Below, piece after piece: positions 36,446 through 47,506 of a stretch of 64,000 bases of DNA. The position numbers were made by a program, and so were the translations under genes. The notes under the pieces were generated by a model. It worked only from the letters and a program-made list of their open reading frames with translations. It had not been told where the DNA came from and searched no databases. Each line of letters starts with the position of its first letter. The first letter of the stretch is position 1. The DNA is from Chloranthus sessilifolius (lineage: Eukaryota > Streptophyta > Magnoliopsida > Chloranthales > Chloranthaceae). Location: assembly GCA_021018995.1 (NCBI GenBank), contig CM037588.1:145471725-145535724 (forward strand), given 5' to 3'.

Positions 36446-38925
36446 TGTAATAACCCAAAATAAAATCACGTCAAACGAGGATCTCGGGATCCGTGCCCGT
36501 TTGGTCTTAGGTTTGACCATGAGATAGTTCATTGATGAACTTAAGATGAGATGAGCGGATGTGATGTGTGAACCAGTGTAGAAGAGTGGAGAGATAGAGG
36601 GGTGTGTAGAGTAACATACACCGATGTGTGTGTATGTGCTCCACACCGAGAAAAGAGATAAGATAAATAGGGTTGAAAAACCCTAATTTTCATATTTTGG
36701 TTGTTGAGAGGAGTAAAGAAGAGAGAGAGAGAGAAAGAGAGGAGTAAAGGAGCTAGTGAGGAGTTATTGCAAGTTGTTGGAAGGGGATTTCTTGCGATCA
36801 AAGCGCCGGATTCGACGTGGGGGATCTGTTCAAACAAAAGCTAGAAACCTAAACCTTCCAACCCTACATTCAAATCAATTTGAGGTTGATTTAAGGTAAG
36901 ATTCTTGTGAATAAATGGTGTAGATTTATAGAATAAATTGGGGTTAAAATGGGTGGAAATTGTAGGAATATTGCTTAGAAAATAACTGAGAAAAGATTGG
37001 GGAAGAACAGCTAAAGAAGGTTTGAATCAGGATTTCGACTAATCGAAATTGGGATTCGATTAATCGAAATTCACCAAGAAGTTGAAAAGTCGATGGACGA
37101 ATTGACTAATCGAATTGAATTTCGATTAGTCGACTTTGAATTTCGACTAGTCGAGTTGAGTGTCGACTACAGTTTGAGAGAGCCTCGATGAGGAGTAAAA
37201 ATGGGTTAGAAATCGACCATCGAAATTGGATTTCGACTAGTAGTAAGATTCGACTAATCGAATTGGACTCGATTAGTCGATTTTGTATGTTCAATTATTT
37301 AAGGAAAGCGGGCCGGTTAGAGCGATTTCGACTAATCGATTTGGGGAATCGATTAATCGAAATTGGACCTCGACTAATCGATTTTGAGAATCGACTAGTC
37401 GAGTTGGATTTCGACTAGTCGAACCAGGAACTCGACTAGTCGACTGACCTAGTTCTTGTTGGCTTTTGATTCTTACTTCAAGACTCTAGGGGGGTCTTGA
37501 GACTTATTCATTACATCTTTTTGTGATGTTTCGAATGTGTTTAATGGTATCATAGGTGATGCGTATGAAAGTGGGCACAAGGAGCCGAGTGGGACCTTGA
37601 TGCATTGAATCGATAGAGACCTAAGGTAGGGAACACCTCGAACATGTACCTTATTTTACAAGAGCATGTATGTAGTGATATAAATTTCTACTCAATTATT
37701 TATACTGCTTAAAGAATTGTGAAAAGTGTGTGTGTGTGATATTCATAAGAGTAAATTAATGAGCCATCCCCAGGGGATGAAGAAGTAAAGAGATAAGAGC
37801 ATCAGGTGCGATGCAAGTAAATGGATACATCCCAGGGATGTATCCAAAGATTGAATCATGTTTGATAGGGCCTAACTGATATAAGATAGCACACTTACAC
37901 GGTGAATAACTATATGTAAGGCACCGATATTTTTGTTATTTGAGGTTTGATAGGTTACCCCACCGACGTGGCGGGATATCCACGACTGACGCGGCAGGAT
38001 ATCCGTGACCGATACGGCGGCGAAACCGTAGGCCAGTGCGGAGGCTTATCCGTACATAGTAAGCACACCCCAGGGGTGTTGATTGAGACAAGTGAAACCC
38101 CGCCACCAATCCCCAGGGGAAAGGGGCTTGGGTACTATATGGTATTCCCAGGGAATACATTAAAACTGTCTATATAGATGACGATGAAGGGTATCTCATC
38201 GGGGCTCGATGCTATATTGCTCGGGGACTACTTAAGTTGAAAGTTTAAGTTTTGCTTTAGGCCTTCTCAGCATCATTCATGATTAACTAAAAGACATGAG
38301 TAATCTACCAGTAATTGAAGTGTTTTTAACTGTTTTTCATCAATAAATGCATAGACACATCATGCATACATATCATAGAATACATGTGAGTTATATTTTA
38401 TATGTTCAATTATGCCTGTTCCCTATTGAGCTAGGATGTAGCTCACCCTATAGACTATACGTCGCAGGTCCACTACTAGCAGCTGCCGAGGCTTCAGGAG
38501 ACGCTGACCCCGGTGAGTCGGACCTTGCGGCCGGCGAGGAGATAGAGCCACCTCCAGAGGACTTCTTCTAGAGGACTCTGCTGTGCGACTTTGAGGAGTT
38601 TTAGTTGGAGATTGTACGGCTTGGTATGTCAAGCCTGGGTTTTTTTTGATTAAACCTTGTGTATATGGATATCAGAGTATTCTTTTGGGCGAACCATCCA
38701 TGATGATGGTTATCATCGATGGTTCGGATCGGTCCTCCCTTCATGCAGAAGCATGAGGGTAGAACTGTCTTTTGAGAAGTGTTTTTATGTAGATTTAAAT
38801 TCCGCAAGATGTTCTTATTTATTTTATGCTTGATATGCCAGTGTTCCGTGCATAGTTGAGGGGCACGGTCAAGATGATCGTGCTGATGGCACGGGTTTCG
38901 GGGAGCCGAAATCCGGGCTGTCACA
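36446..38925 (+). repeat. Solo LTR of an X-type (Tekay) element with target duplication TGTTT
   Basis: It starts TGTAATAACCC and ends CGGGCTGTCACA, the same ends as the X LTRs but on the plus strand. TGTTT is present on both sides (36441-36445 and 38926-38930). There is no internal region, so this is the product of LTR-LTR recombination. It holds a palindrome array (37030-37440), 'gatatcc' repeats (about 37970-38020) and the conserved hairpin TGAGCTAGGATGTAGCTCA (38427-38445). Confidence 0.93.
37030..37440 (+). repeat. TCGACTAGTCGA / TCGATTAATCGA palindrome array in the solo LTR
   Basis: Mixed copies of TCGACTAGTCGA, TCGACTAATCGA and TCGATTAATCGA, about 590-1000 bp into the LTR. Confidence 0.88.
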
Positions 38926-38930
38926 TGTTT

Positions 38931-39048
38931 GCTTTGAAATCTTTTTGAGATATCGACATATGGATTTGTGTGTTTGCCTCAAAACTTTTGAGATTTTGAA
39001 AAATATGGTGCTTTCTACCCTTTTGAAATATCAAAAATGTGTTTTACT
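38931..39048 (+). repeat. LTR Y1, continuation after the solo LTR, truncated
   Basis: Matches 42321-42440 of LTR Y2 and then stops at an inverted fragment. About 1.5 kb of the LTR's 3' part is missing. Confidence 0.8.
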
Positions 39049-39191
39049 TTCGGTGTTGAGCCAATACACCAAAGCTTGGTGCATAAGAAACCATCTAATT
39101 CTCAACACACGATCTAAATCGATCTTTTTCCACTCAAGACCAAACCCAATTTAACTTACGTAAGTAATTTCATAAAATCGAGCACGTGACC
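39049..39191 (-). repeat. Inverted fragment of the Y LTR start
   Basis: The sequence is the reverse complement of about 34375-34527 (and 40470-40618). It joins the truncated LTR Y1 directly to a gag fragment. Confidence 0.82.
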
Positions 39192-39538
39192 AACAATGTA
39201 AAGAAGGAGCAAGTCAAATGCAGTCATATGCCCATGAGCAGGCAATCGAGATACCGAAATTCTTGATGCCAGCATCCAGTCTGCCTGCTCAGCCTATCCA
39301 CTCGTGACCACCCATGTCTACGCCCACAAGGTCTTTTCATCCTCTGAACCCTACAATGATTCTCCAGTCAAGGGTGCAACCGACTTCACACACCGCTTCT
39401 GCCACCCCAATTGAGTCGTGCTCAAGATGCGGGAAGCAACATAAGACGGAAGAGTGCAGGTGGGTCAAGGGTGCACGTTTCAAGTGTGGCCGGCAAGGAC
39501 ATTTGATAAAGGATTGTCCCGCGGTGAAGAAAGGATAG
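39192..39538 (+). pseudogene. Gag C-terminal fragment of element Y with zinc knuckles
   Basis: The frame 39314-39538 has CSRCGKQHKTEEC and, 11 residues on, a second knuckle whose first cysteine is replaced by arginine (RFKCGRQGHLIKDC). The two-knuckle arrangement is typical of Tekay gag. Upstream Gln/Pro-rich sequence is out of frame. There is no capsid, protease or RT, so this is only a stub of gag-pol. Confidence 0.75.
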
Positions 39539-40275
39539 GCGACATTGATAAGCTCTCGTGAGTCCTCTCGACCTACAATTTAAGATCACGTTTCAAATGC
39601 TCAAACCCTACACTAGACGGTTTTGGTTGTTATAGTTAGATGGTTATTTTATCATTTGTGCATGGGTATTGTACCCTTGCTTTAGTTATTTTGTGGATGG
39701 TTGGATCTGTTTTATTAATGATTGTACCTTTTGGATATTATTGACGTATTTCGCTAATAGTTGGACATACTATTGTGACTAGGTTATCTTCACGATTGAT
39801 TGCAATTGTAGAGGTGAATGGCATATGATAAATATATGCATGATTCCTTATGGTTATAGTTGTAGCTCAAATAGTAATGAATTGCAGGGTAATGCTTTAC
39901 ATAGCCTCCATGTTTATGGGATGATTATTTTATGGAATGGTTTAATTTTCTATATGGACAATTGTGGTTGTGATTAATATCTAAAATTGTTATAGGTTAT
40001 GGATGAAGGTTTTAATTATCATTTTGATGATTCTGATTATCTAAGATGCATTAATAGCCTGCCAAGCTTATCAAACAAAGGGATAGCATAATCGTGGCTA
40101 AATGTTCAATTTAGTTGTGGATATCTTGTTAGTCATTCATTAAAAGTACATGGATTGATGTGAAATATTAAGTTTGACCATTGTGGTGTACCCTCAGTAT
40201 TCATATCATACCACTAACAGTAGCCATACACTTTAGGTTGGTAATGTGTATTTGCAGCCAAACGAGTCATGAATT
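39539..40275 (+). other. Non-coding interior of element Y
   Basis: No coding motif was seen on either strand. It lies where pol would be expected and probably derives from internal deletion. Confidence 0.45.
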
Positions 40276-40381
40276 TCGAGGACGAAATTTCCTTTAAGGG
40301 GAGGAGAATGTAATAATCCTGATTCTATCAAAAATAAGTCCAACAATTTTCGAGGACGAAAATTTTATAAGGAGGGAAGAA
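40276..40381 (+). promoter_or_regulatory. Duplicated 3' end signal: two polypurine tracts before LTR Y2
   Basis: Two copies of a TTTCGAGGACGAAA block each lead into a purine tract. The first is AAGGGGAGGAGAATGTAATAA and the second AAGGAGGGAAGAATGTAACAT; only the second is followed by the LTR. The pattern is the usual 3' end of Tekay-type chromoviruses. The first copy is followed by an LTR-like start (TGTAATAATCC) of only about 30 bp. Confidence 0.75.
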
Positions 40382-41389
40382 TGTAACATCCTGAAAATTT
40401 CAATTTAAATAGTGTACCTCGGGATGTATGTCCGACTTTGAACGGTGTACCTCGGTGTACGTGCCCGATTGGTCACGTGCTCGATTTTATGAAATTACTT
40501 ACGTAAGTTAAATTGGGTTTGGCCTTGAGTGGAAAAAGACCGATTTAGATCGTGTGTTGAGTATTAGATGATTTCTTATGCACCAAGCTTTGGTATATTG
40601 GCTCAACACCGAGTCTGATTTGTGGATGGTTTGGGTGTGTAGGCCCACACCTAATCAAAGAAAACTATTTTGTTATGAGATAACACCTAAATAGGTATGT
40701 TCGTTTCACATGGGAGCTAGATCCTTAGATGAGAACTAATAGGCCCAAAGACAAGTATATGTGTTTTGTATGGGAACCAATCCCATTTAGTTAAAGAAGG
40801 CAATTTCTTCTTTTGGGAGCTAATACCCGGTTTGCACAAGGGATTTTTTTTGGGTTTTGGGATTTTGAGGAGAGAAGGAAGAGAGAAAGAGGAGATAAAA
40901 TGAACATGTTGGATCCATGTGTGCCGAGCCTTAGATTTGCGTGAAAAAAAAATATTTGTGAGATCGTGTAAGGGGAAGATCGCCATCGGTTTTGACTTTT
41001 GGTTATGGTTTTGTGAGATTTGGAGCCGTTTGAGGTTTTGAAACCCTCTTCTTGTGAAGAGATCGTGGGTTTTGATCTGTAAATCATAGCGTGAGTTTGG
41101 GTGAAGTGTGTGTGGAAGAATTGCCGTCGATTTCATGGGCTTGGTTGTGATCGTGGAGCACAGAGATGATCGAAGTGGGTTAGGAAACCCTTTTTGTTTA
41201 ACGAAGGAGACGATCCGATCTACGAGTAGATCACCGATTTAAAGATGTAAATAATGAAAATTCTTTCATGTAATTTAACTAAATATAGGTTGCTTAGATG
41301 TGTGCAAAAGATTAAGATCAAAGGATTGAATTTTGATGTAAACAAATGGGTTTCAAGGTTCAAACCCGAAAAGTGCTCAGAAACTGCCA

Positions 41390-41690
41390 AAATCGATTAA
41401 TCGATTTTGAAAATCGATTAATCAATTTTGAAAAAAGAGAAATTCAAAGAGGAACTTCATGAAATTGATTAATTGAAGAAAATTTCGATTAATCAATTTT
41501 GAAATTCGATTGATCGATTTTGAAAATTAAAAATCGATTAATCGATTCTTGAATTTTGATTAATCGAAATTGGGTCGATTAATCGACTGGTCACAACCAG
41601 TGAGCAATATTTATGGCTGTTTGAAAATCGATCAATCGATTTTGAAATTTCGATTAATCGATATAGGGATCGATTAATCGAGTTTGACTG
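41390..41690 (+). repeat. TCGATTAATCGA palindrome array in LTR Y2
   Basis: Counterpart of the array at 35310-35830, with a deletion of about 170 bp relative to it. Confidence 0.85.
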
Positions 41691-42554
41691 TGCTCATCAG
41701 TACTGCTTTGGTATTTTGACCATAACTTTCTGCTCCGACCTCTGATTGATGCAATTTTTGAGGTGTTGGAAAGCTAACAAAGATATCTACAACTTTTGTT
41801 CTTTGACCAACTTATAAATCTAAATTTTTAAAGGTAAAAATTTAAGAGGAAAGTTACATCAAATTCTAAGTTGGCGCGAACTTGCCCGTTCCGACTCGAT
41901 TTTGAGAAAACACTTAAATAGTCTAAGTGATTAGTGATTAGAATTGATCCTTGATACATCATCATATATTTGTGATGTAGATTGAGGGCGGGAATCTATC
42001 GATAAGGCTTAGCTTGGCTTTGCGCAACTTCGAGGTTAAGGTGGGGAAAATTTGACACTCAATTTCATTCTTGATTATGATTTCATAGATGCTTTGATAT
42101 GATCAAATGAAATAAGATAAGTTTTACTGCTTTTGAACTAGTATTTGACTTGTTTGATTTTGAAATGGTTTTAGAACTCAGAAATTTAGTCTGGGAAAAG
42201 ATTCATATACAATTGCATTTTGATTTGATTTTTCATAGGCTTAGATATGATCGTTCGGAATGTAATAAATTGACCATATTTGAATTGTACTTACACTCTT
42301 TGAAATATAAAATGCATGTTTGCTTTGAAATCTTTTTGAGATATCGATATATGGACTTGTGTGTTTCCTTAGAACTTTTGAGATTTTGAAATATATGGTG
42401 CTTTCTACGCTTTTGAAATATCGAAAATGTGTTTTACTTTCGAATCATTTGGAGGATCGAAAATGCTTTATTCCAAAGTTGTAGAAAGATCGAATCAAAA
42501 ACGAAATATTGAACATCACTTAAGTAAATCCAACTATAAGTCAAGTAAATTGAA

Positions 42555-42715
42555 GTGGACCGCTATGGGCGGATTATAAGTACACTGTAGACCGCTATGG
42601 GCAGATTATAAGTATATTGTGGACCGCTAAGGGCGGATTATGTGCATTTGTGGACCGCCAGGGCGGATTGTTCGTAGGATCGTGGACCGCTAGGGCGGAT
42701 TATAAGTAAACAAAT
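42555..42715 (+). repeat. Tandem repeat GGACCGCTATGGGCGGATTA in LTR Y2
   Basis: Five units of about 30 bp with variation. A second tandem block, with units around GGCACGGCGGGATATCCGT, lies at about 42838-43085. Confidence 0.85.
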
Positions 42716-44036
42716 CAAATATGTAAGCCATGTAAATGCACTGAACTCCGCAAATCAGATGTATAAGTCATTTAAGCAAATCAAACTTCATAAATCGAGT
42801 CTGTAAGACATGTAAATCGAGCATAAGAACTGTAATTTGACCGGCACGACGGGTTATCCGTAATTTGAATTGGTACGACGGGATATCCGTAATTTGAACC
42901 AGTACGATGGGATATCCGTAATTTGAACTGGTACGGCAGTTTATTTATAATTCGTTATTTGTATCGTGCTTTGAAATCCAAACATGAAATCCGAAACTCT
43001 GAACAAGCTATGTAAGAATAAGTAAGGCCGGCACGGCGGAATATCCGTGATTTGAACCGGCACGGCGGGATATTCGTGAATCGATTTTGTAAGTGATGTA
43101 AGAATGTATAAGACATGTAAGTGAAGCTATGTAAGAATGTGTAAGACACGTAAGTGAATGTAAGCGAACTCAGTAAATCAAGATAAGACATGTAAGAGAA
43201 TTGAAAACAGTTTCAGTTTTGATAAGAAAATGTCTTTGAAATGAATTTGTTTTTTTAAATCAGCTTGCCTTTGAAATCAGTTTATTTTTTAAATCAGTTT
43301 GTTTTTGAATTCGGTTTGCTTTTGAATTTAGTTTGCCTTTGAAATTAGTTTGCCTTTGAAATCAGCTTCGGTTTTGATAAGAAAATACCTTCGAAATCAA
43401 TTTCGCTTTTGATAAGAAAATGCTTTTGAAATTCAGTTTCTATTGTGAGTTTGAAAATGTCAACAGCTTTTAATATGAAAATGTTTTGATCTTCGTCTTT
43501 GAATCTATGTATGACTGATGAGATGTACATTGGTATCGATTTTCTCTACTGAGCTTAGATGTAGCTCACCCCGACTATACGTCACAGGTATAATGCTATC
43601 AGGACACCAAACTTGCAAATTGAGGAATTGAGGAGTGCTGAGATTTTTGGGATCGTAGATCGAGTGCCTTGTGGAGTTTGGTGAGTGTGGCTTGGTACAA
43701 TGTGTTATTATATACTAGTTGTGCACCACTGTTTGGTGATGTTAGTACATCATCGGTGGTTATTGTTAGTTATTGTAATATTTAATATTAGAATTTGAGA
43801 TTTTATTTATGCTATGTTTTGTACCAAGTATTCGGTATCAAGTTGTGATCTACGATCTGACTGTCCAATTTTCCTGTTGGATTTAGTTTAAAAATAAAAA
43901 AGAAAAAAAAAATTGTTGGTTTTTGTGGAAATGGGAAAATCGGACGACGTCCCCTTACTCTGTATTTGGTTACGGAAGAGAAGGGGAGCTAAATAAAAAA
44001 ACTTTAATTCATATACTAATGAATAATAAAACAAAC

Positions 44037-44478
44037 TTACAATTAAAAACTCAAAACATATAGAATCTTACAACTATACACAACTATATGCACACTATGC
44101 ACCTACTATGCATGCATTAAACTAATATAAACAAAGCTTAACAGAAGGCTTACCGATAAGTTGCACTTCTCCGATACAAACTAAAAGGAAAACAGAGAGA
44201 AAGGGAAAGAAGATTTTCGGTAAATTGCTCGGTGTCCTGGACAATCCCCAGGCTAACCCTTTTATAGATGAGTGCGGATTTGAAGTGGTTTGAAATCCGC
44301 TACTGATTGATGAATGCGGACGTGAGATGAATTGAAATCCGCCGCTGAGTGGGACACGTGTGCTGGGTGGATTGGTTGTAGTCGCTTCGTCCCTTGATAA
44401 TTGTGTTCTGAAGTAAGGGCATGCATCAATGCTTCATAATTGGAATGATGACTTCATGGGTTGCATCATGGACAGCTA
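44037..44478 (-). promoter_or_regulatory. Common region with pregenomic promoter, segment B
   Basis: A TATA box CTATAAAAGGG on the minus strand lies at 44257-44267. The block is nearly the same as 27588-28020 of segment A, including the downstream CCTGGGGATTGTCCAGGACA. The as-1-like element of A is decayed here (no TGACG remains). Confidence 0.72.
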
Positions 44479-44613
44479 TCAAGGCAATATTGGCCGACAA
44501 TAATCTGATATATGGGGTCCAGTAAGATTTTTGGACGATTTGTAATTGACAGCTTTATTGACTGGTTTGGCTTTTGTGGCTAAGCCTCATGGTTCTCTAC
44601 TATTGTCAAGATT

Positions 44614-45984
44614 CTAGTAAAATATTGAATAGCCAGATAGGGAGCTATCCGAATCAGATAAGTCGTGAAGCTGGTCTTCTTCTTGGATAGATGCTTCAAT
44701 TTCTAAATTAGCAAGCAGATGGAGATTATTCCTGTTGATCAACTGTTGGAGAAATTTTTCTGCCTCTTCCTCTTGTTGAGGGGTCGCCATATAGTCCATA
44801 GGGAGGTCAGTGATGAAAAGTCTTTGACCATCAGTAATCTTGAAGCAATAATGGTCTTTTGAAATTTCTCTAGCTTTTTGAGAAAAATACACCAGGGAGT
44901 TAATCCAATAGGATTTGGACGAAATTCTGTTGGCATTAGAATAAGCAAAAGGATTAATTTTGTTGACATATGAGAATTCATACATCCTGGTTTTTTGAAG
45001 AACCCAAATTTGATACGGTTGGAAGAATTGTTCCCGAGATCGCCAGCCAACAGTGCTAGTGATCCAAAAAGTTAGATAAATGCCTTTGAGCAAACATTTG
45101 GAGGCATGGAAGACCATGGATTTAATCATGCGAGGAAAATTTAGAATATTAGACAGGGGGAAAATGATTTGGTTGATCAGACCCCAATCAAGACCTTGTG
45201 AAAGATTATTAGGATATTCTTGAGAAAGCAAAGCGATTTTAGGGAGATAATAACCCTGAAGATGAGTAAGAAATGGATGATTCTGTATTAAAATCTGTTT
45301 GATTTCCGTAGCAGAGTTTTCAATTTGAGAGACAATATTATGAAAAATATCAATTGAGAGTACATGTTTGGCCTTTTCAAACGTGCAGATTCTTTTAAGG
45401 CGACAAAGAATTGGATCATTTTGTTTCACTAATTCAATGATATTAAGAAAATAGGAAATTTTCTCAATAGAAAAGGTTTCTTCTTCCCAATTGAAATTCG
45501 TGAGTAATGAGGTTAGGCCTTCGTAAAGTTGTTGGATGTGGGCTTCTTGAGCCTGAATTTTGGATGCCAGAACGCTCAAATGTTGTCTGACTTTTCTTTT
45601 ATTATTGGCAATATAATTTTTCCATACTCCATTCATTTCTTGGAACATGGATGAATCAACGTGTGGGCTGATAAAATTAGGTATATGGCTGATGTTGAAA
45701 ATTTCAGATTTGGAGTATTCTTTGACTTCCACAATGGGAGATTGGGCTAGGAGGTGCACGGTTTGATAGGTTTGAAAAGCAGATTTGCCTTCTCTTATGG
45801 AATTATACATTTGGTATAATGGGCTAGGAAAATTATAAATTTAGCTATGGCAAGATTGCCATGAAGTGTAAAGTCCTAGTTGGTATCCTTTGAGGACAAC
45901 ATAAACTTTTCTTTGTGGTGAAGAATTGTCTTCTGTTGAATTGGCTGCATTGGCAGAAGAGCTTCCTGCAAGACTAGTTATTTT
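44614..45984 (-). pseudogene. Viroplasmin/transactivator (P6)-like protein, segment B, one stop
   Basis: The frame opens at 45984, directly after the stop of the protease frame, has one stop at 45841-45843, then 398 open codons from an ATG at 45810. Before the stop it reads KVYVVLKGYQLGLYTSW, which fits the N-terminal RNase-H1-like domain of caulimovirus P6/viroplasmin (Y-V-V-x-K-G-x-x-x-G-x-Y-x-S-W). Known P6 proteins build virus factories and allow reinitiation of translation on polycistronic RNA. The remaining 390 residues are helical and charged, with an acidic C-terminus (LSDSDSSLSG). No ATG precedes the domain, so start or expression by reinitiation is unclear. Confidence 0.65.
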
Positions 45985-47506
45985 CTACACAAAAAGTAGT
46001 GGTGAGCTGGTGATTTCCTAGTGTAGGATCACCGCATAAATATAAGACCACTGGATTGGTGGTATGCTGATGTAAATGGGAATAAACAATTTGATTATTG
46101 TGAGTAGTGTGATTATAGTGATGATCCCCCCAGAATTGGTTATTACCAGAAAGGGAGACATAACAAAGGTGAGGAAAAGAGTCCTCAGAATGAGAGGAGA
46201 GAAAATGGAATCGAAGGGGATGACCCTGAAATTGGGCAGAAATGCCATGAGAATCAACCCGGGTAAAGGGAAAGATAGAAGAAATAAAAGGAATCCCTAA
46301 GATAAGGGTTTGAGTGATGTTTGGGAGAATCACAAAAGAAGTGGGAATGAAAATATTATGATACTGGACGGCAGCATGGGCAAGTTTGTGGTGGATAGGT
46401 ATGGGATATCCACTAGCATTGGTGAGACTCTGACGAGTGGAGGTCAAATAGAAGGAAGGGACTAACCCCTCTTGAAGACAATTCATATCAGCACCACTGT
46501 CAATAAGAGCGATGATGTCATAAATTGTATAATTGAAATTAATAAATAAATTGACTTTGATGTACCATTTTGGGGAAGATACCTGTTGGAGAGTGTTCAG
46601 GTAAGTATGTGAGGTGGAACTAGAAGAGGCTTCTTTGTTTTCCAAATGATTGAGGCGATTATTAATGGTGGAAATTTCTTTAGCAAAATGTTGCTTTAGA
46701 GTAATTAATTCATTGTTGAGAGATTCTATTTGTTGCTGGAAATTAGCAACCATAGAAGAATTATGGGTAGCATTGGTCATCGGATTAGAAGAACTATGAG
46801 ATTCTAACCGATGAAAGAGTTCTCTAATAGAGTAAGGATTTTCTACTATTAGAGATTTTTTAGTTTCTTTTTGAGCTGTAGAAATACAGGCTTCAATTAA
46901 TTTGGATTTCATTATTGGATCTTCAGTTTTGTCAACTAAGTCCAATAACGATTGTTGGGATTTAATAAGAACATTAATACTGAGATTGTTCATGGCAGCA
47001 AATGCTTGCCAAGAACCATTTGAAGTATGAATATGATTACATTTGCAATTTGCAGGGTTGTCATCTACAGAGGAGGAAGATGATGAAGTGGAATGAATTT
47101 CATTATCAGAATAAAAAAATTCTGAATAATCAGGACTAGAATTTAAACAAATTTTTGAAAAGGTTAATTTCAAACCTTCATCATGAATTTGATTTATTCT
47201 TTGTTCAATTGTGCATTTATTAGCATAATGACCAAATCGATAACACTTGTAACATTTAATCTCTTTGGGGTCGATTTGTTGGTTTTCTTCTTTTCTCACG
47301 ATATTTGCGAGAAAAAGAAAGATCTCTAGTTTCTCGATGTTGTCGAGTAGAATTTCTATTTTCGCGATGTTGTTGATAAGAAGGATTGTTAGTTTGTTTG
47401 AAAATACGACAACGTCGTTCAGAGGGACGATGATAATTAGAGATTTCTCTATTATCTCGTCTTTTTGAAGGATAATTGATTTTTGTGTCATAAGCAAATT
47501 GGTCAC
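45974..47506 (-). CDS. Viral zinc-knuckle and aspartic protease part of polyprotein, segment B
   Basis: An open frame of 510 codons with zinc knuckle CYKCYRFGHYANKC, a Ser-rich stretch, a predicted coiled coil (around MVANFQQQIESLNNELITL) and the protease motif ALIDSGADMNCLQEG. It is homologous to 30901-31848 of segment A with roughly half of residues shared by eye; the long insertion between knuckle and protease is B-specific. The frame ends 'FCVENN' and is followed within 10 nt by the transactivator-like frame instead of RT. The real polyprotein start is far upstream; the ATG at 47506 is only the first in this open stretch. Confidence 0.8.
   Translation of the reverse strand: MTNLLMTQKSIILQKDEIIEKSLIIIVPLNDVVVFSNKLTILLINNIAKIEILLDNIEKLEIFLFLANIVRKEENQQIDPKEIKCYKCYRFGHYANKCTIEQRINQIHDEGLKLTFSKICLNSSPDYSEFFYSDNEIHSTSSSSSSVDDNPANCKCNHIHTSNGSWQAFAAMNNLSINVLIKSQQSLLDLVDKTEDPIMKSKLIEACISTAQKETKKSLIVENPYSIRELFHRLESHSSSNPMTNATHNSSMVANFQQQIESLNNELITLKQHFAKEISTINNRLNHLENKEASSSSTSHTYLNTLQQVSSPKWYIKVNLFINFNYTIYDIIALIDSGADMNCLQEGLVPSFYLTSTRQSLTNASGYPIPIHHKLAHAAVQYHNIFIPTSFVILPNITQTLILGIPFISSIFPFTRVDSHGISAQFQGHPLRFHFLSSHSEDSFPHLCYVSLSGNNQFWGDHHYNHTTHNNQIVYSHLHQHTTNPVVLYLCGDPTLGNHQLTTTFCVENN

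Larger units (their letters stand above)
34297..43949 (+). mobile_element. Deleted Tekay-like LTR retrotransposon 'Y'
   Basis: LTR starts TGTAACATCCTGAAAATTTC occur at 34297 and 40382. The internal region is reduced to a gag zinc-knuckle fragment and a 3' end with a polypurine tract, so it is non-autonomous. The first LTR is interrupted by a solo LTR of another element and is cut near 39048. No target-site duplication could be found (TTTCG on the left is not repeated on the right), and the right end near 43949 is uncertain. It sits in the viral coat-protein sequence of B-plus. Confidence 0.75.
40382..43949 (+). repeat. LTR Y2 (3' LTR, right end uncertain)
   Basis: It starts TGTAACATCC and is collinear with Y1. 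The 3' part has the conserved hairpin TGAGCTTAGATGTAGCTCA (43550-43568) followed by GACTATACGTCACAGGT. The end is placed where viral sequence starts (43951), but no clean CA end or target duplication is visible. Confidence 0.75.

Noticed and set aside
43351..43450. Repeated 'ttttgaaatcagttt' text as a satellite
   Set aside because: Only a short degenerate stretch of LTR Y2; too few and too irregular units to call a satellite.
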